Positions 34,641 to 41,630 of a DNA stretch of 64,000 nucleotides are shown one piece after another. The notes beneath the pieces are model-generated. The model saw nothing but the letters and a program-made list of their open reading frames with translations, made no database searches and was not told the origin of the DNA. Within the stretch, counting starts at the first letter, position 1. Each line of letters opens with the position of its first letter. Both the position numbers and the translations under genes were made by a program. The stretch is from the NCBI RefSeq assembly GCF_000582685.1, contig NZ_KK073768.1, positions 2,958,883 to 3,022,882 of the forward strand. Reading direction: 5' to 3'. This DNA comes from [Scytonema hofmanni] UTEX 2349 (GTDB lineage Bacteria; Cyanobacteriota; Cyanobacteriia; Cyanobacteriales; Nostocaceae).

Positions 34641-34670
34641 GCAATCACTAAAATGTGATTGCTATTTTTT
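34641..34670 (+). terminator. Rho-independent terminator after GG peptide 2
   Basis: The arms GCAATCAC (34641-34648) and GTGATTGC (34655-34662) form an 8-bp stem with a 6-base loop, followed by TATTTTTT. Confidence 0.8.
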
Positions 34671-34699
34671 GAAAATAAACAATAGTTTTTGTTAATATT

Positions 34700-34900
34700 A
34701 TGACTAAACATAAAATTGTGGTTAAACGCATAGTCTCACCTGATGGGAAAGTAATTGCCGAGGCTAAAAGCGTAGTCCAAACATCTAGTGATGATGAGGT
34801 TGAGATTAGTCAAAGTGTTTCTGTATGCGTTTCATCTGGTAATAGATCCAGCAGTTACGCAAAATCTAATAGCAGCAGTTCATCAACATCTTTATCGTGA
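34700..34900 (+). CDS. Ser-rich small protein without a GG leader (66 aa)
   Basis: The protein starts MTKHKIVVKRIVSPDGKVIA, then EAKSVVQTSSDDEVEISQSV and ends in a Ser-rich tail SNSSSSSTSLS. There is no double glycine. The C-terminal SSxSTS[IL] tail is the same as in GG peptides 1 and 3, which suggests a shared C-terminal function. The stop overlaps the Shine-Dalgarno region of the next gene, whose GTG follows within 10 bases, so both are likely co-translated. Its role is unknown; it may be a processing companion or an immunity-like partner. Confidence 0.6.
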   Translation: MTKHKIVVKRIVSPDGKVIAEAKSVVQTSSDDEVEISQSVSVCVSSGNRSSSYAKSNSSSSSTSLS

Positions 34901-34907
34901 GGTAAGT

Positions 34908-35231
34908 GTGAGAAATTTCTTAATCATCTCTGACTTAAGTTATTTACACTCGATTAACGAAAGCATCCTTGTAGTAGGTGGCAAAGTTTACGCTGGTACA
35001 GTTACCACAACAACAGCCAGATTTAAAAATGCCACAGCTGGTGCAGGTGCAGTTGCCATCGGTGAGAATACTTATACTGATACTCAAACCAAGACAACTG
35101 TTGAAAACTTGGGTTTCCTTGACTATAGTAGAGCCGATGCAACAGCCACAGCATATGCAAACACTGGAAACCAAACTGCTTCATCTCGGAGTAGTAGTAC
35201 TTCAATTTCACTTGATTTAACCAACCATTAA
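34908..35231 (+). CDS. Double-glycine leader peptide 3 (ISDLSYL type)
   Basis: I chose the GTG at 34908, preceded by GAGG within the end of the upstream gene. The frame is open further upstream, but that part overlaps the Ser-rich gene and lacks peptide character. The leader MRNFLIISDLSYLHSINESI ends LVVGG with Gly24-Gly25. The mature part (82 residues) is Thr/Ala-rich (GTVTTTTARFKNATAGAGAV) and ends in SSRSSSTSISLDLTNH. The leader and the tail both match GG peptide 1, so the two are paralogues with diverged centres. No Cys is present. Its likely export partner is the C39 exporter. Confidence 0.78.
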   Translation: MRNFLIISDLSYLHSINESILVVGGKVYAGTVTTTTARFKNATAGAGAVAIGENTYTDTQTKTTVENLGFLDYSRADATATAYANTGNQTASSRSSSTSISLDLTNH

Positions 35232-35398
35232 TCCAACATTCTGCACCCCCTACTGTGATAATCGGTTTTTTCGGTTTTTTATCCACAACAAAGGCTAAAT
35301 TTTATACAAAAATGGGTTCACTTGAGTAACGCGATCCGTCCAAAATTCGTAGTATGACACTTTAGGGTACGGAATGTGGATTTAGAGGCAAAAACGAT

Positions 35399-37147
35399 AT
35401 GCACATTGACATAATTAATAATTTTGAAAAATTTAAGAAAATAAGAGAAAATTGGGATTCTGTATACGCGGCTGATCCTCAAGCTCAGTTCTTCTTATCC
35501 TGGATTTGGCTGTCTGGATGGTTGCAGATGGTACATGAGCCGTGGTTCATATTTGCTGCCAAACCAAATACCCAGGATTCATCCTATGTTGCATTTTTCC
35601 CGGTGAAAATTGTATTAGAACAGCAGGATCGAGGTGGCTTTTATACTAAACTCTACATGTTAGGAAATAGCGTGGCAGATTACACGGGACTTATTTGCCT
35701 ACCAGGTTATGAAGAAGAGGTAATTCCCGCCTTTGCTGCTGACATCCAGCAGCAGTTAACATGGTCTACTTTCGATGTACAAAATATTTTAGAAACAGAT
35801 ACACGAATGTCCCTCTTCTTGAGGCATTTCTCTGGAGATAAATTTGAGTTCAATCAACACCGCATTCAAAATCAGGGAAAAGATACTGATAATTATATTG
35901 CCCCTTATGTTTCATTGGTAGACAACTGGAATCAATATCTGCAAAACTATATCAGTTCAAATACTCGCCAAAAAATCAGGCGCTTTTTAAAGAAAATAGA
36001 AAGCTCTGACGAGTTTCATATTACCCACGTTGATGCAAACAATCTGAAGTCTCATATTGAGATATTACTCAGGTTATGGGAGTCAAAATGGAGACATAAA
36101 AAAGGGGATAGCTGTGACGTAATTATGGATTACGTTCGCGCTATTTTACGTCATTGTTTTGAAAATAACTGTCTGTATTTACCGGTTCTATGGAAAGGGG
36201 ACACACCTTTAGGAGCGATCGCTAACTTTGTTGATGTTCATCAAAAATCCATGCTATTTTTCATCGCAGGTCGCGATGAAACTTTTAAAAATCCGCCACC
36301 TGGACTTATCCTCCATGCTGAGGCGATCCGATACGCTATTCAAAATGGATTTAAAGTTTACGATTTTTTAAAGGGAAATGAAGAATACAAGTATTCTTTT
36401 GGGGCTAAAGAGCGTCGGATTCAGCATATCGTAGTCAAATACAAAGATTGCCAGAATAGACAACTTGATGTCAGAATTATTCCTTTAGCGCTTCATTTGA
36501 GTGTTCAGGATCATCGAGCAAACCAACTCACCAAAGCCGAGCAGGGATACCGTCAGATTCTGGAAACTCAGTCAAATCATCCGGAAGCACTCTATGGACT
36601 AGGGGTGTTGATGAGGCAAAAAGGTGAGTACCAAACTGCGGAAAATCTCCTAAAAACCCTGCTTCAAATTCAGCCCAATTCTATCAAGGCTTTATTTAGC
36701 TTGGGGAATTTATATCAAACTCAAGGTCAATTATCGGAAGCGATAGAAACCTATAATCAAATCTTAGCTCTAGAGCCTGATACGATCGCCGTATACAATA
36801 ACCTTGGCTATGCACTGCATCAACGAGGTGATATTGAAGATGCGATCGCCTGCTATCAAAAAGCACTCTCACTAAAGCCTGATTGCGTTGAAGCTGAGGT
36901 TAACTTAGCCAATGCACTTTATGCCCAAGGAAAGCTCTCCCCTGATAAACAAGCTCATTACGCAGCGATAAACAACGATTTAGGCTTTAAGTGTAGGCAA
37001 GCAGGAGATTTAAAAATGGCGATCGCCTACTATCAGCAGTCCATCTCTATGAAGCCTGACTTGGCAGAAGCTCACTATAATTTGGATCTGGTGCTGCAAG
37101 AACAAACTGCAAGCAACCGGGATCAAAAAACTCTCATTCCTGCCTAG
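35399..37147 (+). CDS. FemAB/GNAT-like acyltransferase fused to TPR repeats
   Basis: The protein has 582 residues. Residues ~1-350 resemble the BioF2/CelD-type GNAT acetyltransferases (Acetyltransf_6 family): QFFLSWIWLSGWLQM near the N-terminus, RQKIRRFLKKIE in the middle, and YDFLKGNEEYKYSFGAKERR at the end. Residues ~370-570 are about five TPR units (AEQGYRQILETQ, HPEALYGLGVLMRQKGEY, AIETYNQILALEPD, AIACYQKALSLKPD, AIAYYQQSISMKPD). Such enzymes transfer acyl or aminoacyl groups to amines. Its place between GG-leader peptides suggests a tailoring enzyme recognising the peptides through its TPR part. This is inference. It could also replace the missing MdnD acetyltransferase of the microviridin genes. 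Confidence 0.78.
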   Translation: MHIDIINNFEKFKKIRENWDSVYAADPQAQFFLSWIWLSGWLQMVHEPWFIFAAKPNTQDSSYVAFFPVKIVLEQQDRGGFYTKLYMLGNSVADYTGLICLPGYEEEVIPAFAADIQQQLTWSTFDVQNILETDTRMSLFLRHFSGDKFEFNQHRIQNQGKDTDNYIAPYVSLVDNWNQYLQNYISSNTRQKIRRFLKKIESSDEFHITHVDANNLKSHIEILLRLWESKWRHKKGDSCDVIMDYVRAILRHCFENNCLYLPVLWKGDTPLGAIANFVDVHQKSMLFFIAGRDETFKNPPPGLILHAEAIRYAIQNGFKVYDFLKGNEEYKYSFGAKERRIQHIVVKYKDCQNRQLDVRIIPLALHLSVQDHRANQLTKAEQGYRQILETQSNHPEALYGLGVLMRQKGEYQTAENLLKTLLQIQPNSIKALFSLGNLYQTQGQLSEAIETYNQILALEPDTIAVYNNLGYALHQRGDIEDAIACYQKALSLKPDCVEAEVNLANALYAQGKLSPDKQAHYAAINNDLGFKCRQAGDLKMAIAYYQQSISMKPDLAEAHYNLDLVLQEQTASNRDQKTLIPA

Positions 37148-37239
37148 AGAGCCAGGAAATTTTAGAAAAAGTCAAATACTTTTTCAGTGGAATACACAAA
37201 CCTAATCCCGTCAATTTATTTAGTTAAAAAAGAAGACTC

Positions 37240-37578
37240 ATGATGCTAATCAATGATTTATCCTATTTAGATAATGCTCCAGAAAGCGAGTTTATTTTAG
37301 GTGGTGCTAGTGCGACTATAGAAGCTAATGCATCAGTTGAAGGGTCTAATTCTCTCGCTGTCACTGATACAAACCTTGCACTCAGGGGTTTGGGTAACGG
37401 TGGTTCTAAGTTAAAGGGTAGAGGAATAGCTCTGGCGATCGGCGACGATCCTATCGCTGATGTCGATTACACTCTTGACGGCTTTGATAAAGTGAAGGTA
37501 AAAACTCGTTCTCTAGAAGGACAAAACTTTGATTTGGATATTGTTAAGATAATAGCGATTGATCTACCAAACAAATGA
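37240..37578 (+). CDS. Double-glycine leader peptide 4 (INDLSYL type)
   Basis: The protein has 112 residues, with two adjacent Met codons at the start and AGAAG before them. The leader MMLINDLSYLDNAPESEFIL ends in Gly21-Gly22. The mature part (90 residues) begins ASATIEANASVEG and includes RGLGNGGSKLKGRGIALAIG. It is glycine-rich and lacks the Ser-rich tail of peptides 1 and 3, and it has no Cys. It lies between the acyltransferase and the microviridin precursor. It is a probable secreted peptide of unknown function. Confidence 0.78.
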   Translation: MMLINDLSYLDNAPESEFILGGASATIEANASVEGSNSLAVTDTNLALRGLGNGGSKLKGRGIALAIGDDPIADVDYTLDGFDKVKVKTRSLEGQNFDLDIVKIIAIDLPNK

Positions 37579-37797
37579 CAGCTTACGACACAGTTTCAGA
37601 TTGCGCTCATTCCTGCTGAAAATGCAATCTACTAGTACCGCAAGGCGGAAGTCACGCATTCACGCATTCAAAAGATTACCTATGAATTAACCGCCAAGTC
37701 GCCAAGTATGCCAAGGTAAGAGGTAAAGAGAGAATAGGTAATTTGAAAGTGGGAAGGGAGTATACACTTTTTACATTGACCTAAAGGAGCAATCCAC

Positions 37798-38118
37798 ATG
37801 TCTGACAATCATAAGCCAGATTTTAATTCTTCAAAAGTACCATTCTTTGCTCGTTACTTAGAAGGGCAATTCTGCGAAGATTTGTCCTCTGAAGAAATGG
37901 AAGCAGTTGAAGGAGGTATTACATTTGTGACGCTAAAATACCCCTCCGACAACGAAGAGGGTGGTCATGGTGGAGGAATTGTCACTAACAAGTTCCGGGA
38001 TAAGTATGATTGGGGTGGAGGAATTGTCACCAAAAAGTATCCATCAGATGCTGATGAATATGCTGTGACACAAAAGTATCCATCAGATGGTGACGATCAC
38101 GCTTTTCCCATAGAATAA
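37798..38118 (+). CDS. mdnA: Multi-core microviridin (graspetide) precursor peptide
   Basis: The protein has 106 residues and a good AAAGGAG site before the ATG. The leader carries PFFARYLEGQ (residues 15-24), the helix recognised by the ATP-grasp ligases, and ends in Gly39-Gly40. Four tandem segments follow. Three have the microviridin core TxKYPSD plus acidic residues: 45-54 (TLKYPSDNEE), 78-88 (TKKYPSDADEY) and 91-100 (TQKYPSDGDD). The segment at 63-72 (TNKFRDKYDW) is degenerate and lacks the PSD. Gly-rich linkers (GGHGGGIV, WGGGIV) separate the first three. Microviridins are tricyclic depsipeptides, usually serine protease inhibitors. Typical precursors carry one core, so this is a multi-core variant. 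Confidence 0.93.
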   Translation: MSDNHKPDFNSSKVPFFARYLEGQFCEDLSSEEMEAVEGGITFVTLKYPSDNEEGGHGGGIVTNKFRDKYDWGGGIVTKKYPSDADEYAVTQKYPSDGDDHAFPIE

Positions 38119-38199
38119 AGCTTTGATTGATTTGTAGTCAAACCTAAAATTGTCAATTTTGAGAGCGCTGAAGCGCTCACTACAAAAATAAATGTTTTT

Positions 38200-39189
38200 A
38201 TGCACCTATCGCGTGATGTTGTTTTATTAATCACCCACAGTGGTGATTTTTTCACAATAGATAGAGTAGCACAAGCTGTATCAAAACGGGGCGGACAACC
38301 GTTTCGCTTGGACACTGATAAATTTCCCCTACAAGTGAAACTGAAACAGCAACTGGGCAATAAAAGCAGTCACAAACTCGAATACGATCAAGCATCTTTT
38401 CATCTACATTCTATCGATAGCAATCAGGTAGTTGCAGTTTGGATGCGTCGGATCTTTGCTCCCCAGATGAATACAGAATTGGCTCCTCAATTCCAAGCAG
38501 CGTGCGCTAGGGAGTCATTAGCAACTTTAAATGGTTTTTGGGACAGTTTGCGTCAAGCGCGTTGGGTAGATAATTTACAGCAAATTGCTGTTGCGGAAAA
38601 CAAGCTACATCAATTGCGGGTAGCGTCTGAGGTTGGTCTTATTATCCCTCGGACTCTTGTCACCAACAATGCTGAATCTGTGAGGGAGTTTTTCTCTGAG
38701 GTGAAGGGGAAAATGGTGACTAAACTGTTAACTCCTATTTCCATGAGTATGAAAGGCTCCCCTTTCTTTTTTTACACCAGTGCTGTTAAAGAAGAAGACT
38801 TGCTTGATGGGGAAACACTGCGTTATTGTCCGATGGTTTTTCAAGAAGAAATACCCAAACAATGGGAATTGCGGGTGGTATTTGTTAATGGTAATTTCTT
38901 TGTGGGAGCGCTAGACGCATCTGTTTATAATACATCTACCCTTGATTGGCGTTGTGCGAAAAACGAAGCTTGTGTATGGCAGCCTTACGAATTGCCGATT
39001 GCTGTCAAACTTGCGATCAAAGAGTTTATGGGAAGGTTTGGGCTACTTTTTGGAGCCTTTGATTTTATCGTCACACCAGCAGGAGAATATGTCTTTTTAG
39101 AAGTTAATCCTGTAGGGGAATGGGGAATGTTAGAGCGAGATTTGGATTATCCGATTTCGGAAGCGATCGCTTCGGCTTTACTTCCCTAA
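38200..39189 (+). CDS. mdnB: Microviridin ATP-grasp ligase, MvdC/MdnB type
   Basis: The protein has 329 residues. It opens with VVLLITHSGDFFTIDRVAQA, then FRLDTDKFPLQVKLK, as in MvdC/MdnB proteins. The ATP-grasp fold shows ENKLHQLRVASEVGLIIPRT, CPMVFQEEIPKQWELRVVFV and the catalytic FGAFDFI...FLEVNPVGEWGMLE segment. By homology with MdnB it would close the amide (lactam) ring after the ester rings are made. The precursor lies just upstream and the second ligase 31 bp downstream, so the three form one operon. Confidence 0.92.
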   Translation: MHLSRDVVLLITHSGDFFTIDRVAQAVSKRGGQPFRLDTDKFPLQVKLKQQLGNKSSHKLEYDQASFHLHSIDSNQVVAVWMRRIFAPQMNTELAPQFQAACARESLATLNGFWDSLRQARWVDNLQQIAVAENKLHQLRVASEVGLIIPRTLVTNNAESVREFFSEVKGKMVTKLLTPISMSMKGSPFFFYTSAVKEEDLLDGETLRYCPMVFQEEIPKQWELRVVFVNGNFFVGALDASVYNTSTLDWRCAKNEACVWQPYELPIAVKLAIKEFMGRFGLLFGAFDFIVTPAGEYVFLEVNPVGEWGMLERDLDYPISEAIASALLP

Positions 39190-39220
39190 AGTATTTAATT
39201 TCAAATCATGCATTTTGCTC

Positions 39221-40246
39221 ATGACAGTTTTAATAATTACCCATAGCCAAGATAACGAAAGCATTCCTCTAGTAATGCAAGCGATCGCAGCACAAGGAGG
39301 AAAAGCTTTTCGTTTTGATACAGACAAATTTCCGACTCAACTACAGCTAAATGTCTACTACGGTAAAGAAAAACAGCAACTAATTTTAATTGATGAAAAC
39401 AAAAAATTAGACTTGAGCGAAGTATCAGCAGTTTGGTATCGACGAATTGCGATCGCTGCAAAAATTCCTATCACAATGGACTCGCAACTAAGACAAGCCT
39501 CGGTGCAGGAATCTCGTGTTACTATTCAGGGTATGATTGCCAGTATACCGGGATTTCACTTAGATAGATTGCCAAATATCCGTCTTGCCGATAATAAACA
39601 GCTACAACTACAAGTAGCACGAATGCTAGGTTTAGATATACCACGCACGCTGATTACAAATAATCCCCAAGCAGTTAAGGAATTTTCCCAAGAGTGCGAG
39701 GAGGGTATGATTGCAAAAATGCTTTCTTCCTTTGCTATCTACGATCGCAAAGGACAAGAGCATGTAGTATTTACTAATCCGGTTACAGATGCAGATTTAG
39801 ACAATTTGCATGGATTGGATTTGTGTCCAATGACATTTCAAGAGAAAATACCCAAAGCGCTGGAGTTGCGGACAACTATTGTGGGTAAGCGTATATTCAC
39901 TGCTGCGGTTGATTCCCAAAGTTTGCAACTATCTCGTTACGACTGGCGAAAACAAGGAATAGCCTTACTCAATGCTTGGCAACCTTACGATTTACCCCAG
40001 GATGTAGAGAACAAGCTACTTCAGCTAATGGCTCACTTTGGTTTAAATTATGGAGCAATTGATATCATTTTAACACCTGACGGTCGGCATATATTCCTTG
40101 AGATTAATCCTGTGGGTGAATTTTTCTGGATGGAACATTGTCCTGGCTTTGGGATTTCTCAAGCGATCGCTGAGGTATTGTTAGCTAACTCGCATGAACA
40201 AAAAGATGAGAAAAAACATCAAAACGCATTTTCCACACCAGTTTAA
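39221..40246 (+). CDS. mdnC: Microviridin ATP-grasp ligase, MvdD/MdnC type
   Basis: The start is ATG at 39221; a TTG two codons earlier is less likely. The protein has 341 residues and opens with MTVLIITHSQDNESIPLVMQ, then KAFRFDTDKFPTQLQL. Other segments are RLADNKQLQLQVARMLGLDI, CPMTFQEKIPKALELRTTIV and YGAIDIILTPDGRHIFLEIN. These match MvdD/MdnC, the ligase that makes the two omega-ester bonds first. With the precursor and MdnB it forms a minimal but sufficient microviridin set. The usual GNAT acetyltransferase and dedicated ABC transporter do not follow; a PEP-CTERM gene on the other strand ends 3 bp beyond its stop. Confidence 0.93.
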   Translation: MTVLIITHSQDNESIPLVMQAIAAQGGKAFRFDTDKFPTQLQLNVYYGKEKQQLILIDENKKLDLSEVSAVWYRRIAIAAKIPITMDSQLRQASVQESRVTIQGMIASIPGFHLDRLPNIRLADNKQLQLQVARMLGLDIPRTLITNNPQAVKEFSQECEEGMIAKMLSSFAIYDRKGQEHVVFTNPVTDADLDNLHGLDLCPMTFQEKIPKALELRTTIVGKRIFTAAVDSQSLQLSRYDWRKQGIALLNAWQPYDLPQDVENKLLQLMAHFGLNYGAIDIILTPDGRHIFLEINPVGEFFWMEHCPGFGISQAIAEVLLANSHEQKDEKKHQNAFSTPV

Positions 40247-40249
40247 TTT

Positions 40250-41068
40250 CTAATTTCCCCATCGGCTAGTTTTTTTACGTTTCAATGCCACACCAATAAC
40301 ACCAGCAACTAAGATAGCAGCTACATTAGTTGAAGGTTCAGGTACGGAAACTCTAGCTTGATTTCGCTTGACTTCGATTAAAGTTAAATTTGTTTGATTA
40401 GGAAAATAACGCTGTAAAGAACCCGCAAAAGAAGCTGTGATAAATTCTTCTTGACCGCCAAAATTAAAATTGCTACCTCTATTTATGAAGATAACATTGT
40501 CACTTTTTTGAACACCAATAAAATCTTCATCGCCTTCCGTAGTTAAATTACCGGCAACGCTAAAAATGTCTAAAAGACTGTTATTATTAGTGTCGAATAA
40601 AGCGAAAGATATATCTCCAAAAGCTCTAGCATTTTCTGCCGGAGGATTGTCTATAGATGTTAATAACGTTAAATTACCTAAAAAGTCAAAAGAAAAATTT
40701 GTATTTGCATCAACATCGAAGTTACCTATAACTGTAGCTTGGCTATTTGCTAATCCTAAGTAATCTCTACCTTCACCCAAGGCTATGCTTAAAGATGAAT
40801 TTAATGCTATTGGTGGAGAAACGATAAAAGCTGCTTCGGCTTCAGCAAATGCAGTTGCCATACCGTTACCGATACCAATAACAAGGGTTTCTGTGTCAGT
40901 ATTAGTTGAAGTTGCTGTAGGGCTTTGACTGAATTGTGTAAAGATGAATTGTCCTTGAGAAGAAGCAAATGTAGCAGCTTTACTGGGTGAAATTGCTAAC
41001 ATTGAACTGGCGATCGCCGGCGTAGCTAATAACAAGACGCGCTTACAGAATTTTATGTATTTTTTCAT
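40250..41068 (-). CDS. PEP-CTERM sorting domain protein
   Basis: The 272-residue protein has a signal peptide (KFCKRVLLLATPAIASSMLA to SKA) and ends with the tripartite PEP-CTERM signal: VPEPST, a hydrophobic helix (NVAAILVAGVIGVAL) and the basic KRKK. The middle is beta-rich and Asn/Ser-rich with FNFGGQEEFITASF. It would be sorted by exosortase to the cell surface or extracellular matrix. A proper AGGAAAG site precedes the ATG. No enzymatic motif is visible. It is convergent with the microviridin operon, and their ends are only 3 bp apart. Confidence 0.88.
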   Translation of the reverse strand: MKKYIKFCKRVLLLATPAIASSMLAISPSKAATFASSQGQFIFTQFSQSPTATSTNTDTETLVIGIGNGMATAFAEAEAAFIVSPPIALNSSLSIALGEGRDYLGLANSQATVIGNFDVDANTNFSFDFLGNLTLLTSIDNPPAENARAFGDISFALFDTNNNSLLDIFSVAGNLTTEGDEDFIGVQKSDNVIFINRGSNFNFGGQEEFITASFAGSLQRYFPNQTNLTLIEVKRNQARVSVPEPSTNVAAILVAGVIGVALKRKKTSRWGN

Positions 41069-41217
41069 ACATTGCTTTCCTAGTTACTTTTTACGTTGGT
41101 TACAATTCAGTCGTAGTTACGCATTCAAAGCGGTAATTTTGCCAAGCAGAATTACCTGGAAAAATTCTTTATGAATCATCCTTCATATCATGTCCGGAAA
41201 ATTACTTATGATGTAAA

Positions 41218-41247
41218 GTAAAGACGTTACGAAAGGAACGTCTCTAC
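41218..41247. repeat. Dispersed palindrome, copy 7
   Basis: The arms are GTAAAGACGTTAC and GGAACGTCTCTAC with a mismatched centre. Confidence 0.75.
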
Positions 41248-41343
41248 GACGGTTGCGACGTTTTTATTACTGTTAATTAAACGGACATGATATCAAACAT
41301 ACATCTACCGAATTTAAATATGCTTTATCCAGAAACCCTTAAT

Positions 41344-41369
41344 TAGACGTAGCACTGCTACGTCTCTAC
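41344..41369. repeat. Dispersed palindrome, copy 8 (GTAGCACTGCTAC core)
   Basis: TAGACGTAGCACTGCTACGTCTCTAC is the same variant as near 32136 and 50181. Confidence 0.8.
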
Positions 41370-41580
41370 ATTCTTTTTCGGAAATTTCTAAAGTAAATTT
41401 GTTGTTGAGAAATAATTTAATCGTCTTTGCACCCAAAAAACGGTAATGCAGTTAGAAAAAAATCCTTACGTAAATATACTAAAACAAGACTCCATATAAT
41501 TGTGTAAAATTTTCATAAAATGATTTCATCTTTCCATAAATTTAACAATAGTTTAGTGTGAAGACACTGTAATATTACTA

Positions 41581-41609
41581 GTAGAGACGTTCCGGCGGAA
41601 CGTCTTTAC
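41581..41609. repeat. Dispersed palindrome, copy 9
   Basis: The core GTTCCGGCGGAAC sits between GTAGAGAC and GTCTTTAC arms; it lies just past the M16 gene end. Confidence 0.85.
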
Positions 41610-41630
41610 AATTTGTCGGATATGATGTAA

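Larger units (their letters stand above)
41069..41630. other. Repeat-rich spacer, 560 bp
   Basis: No gene is supported. Three copies of the dispersed palindrome lie at 41218-41247, 41344-41369 and 41581-41609, with two different cores. The last copy lies about 20 bp past the end of the M16 gene and may act as its terminator. Confidence 0.6.

Noticed and set aside
34788..34907. Upstream extension of GG peptide 3
   Set aside because: It overlaps the Ser-rich gene in another frame; the GTG at 34908 with GAGG before it fits the peptide family far better.
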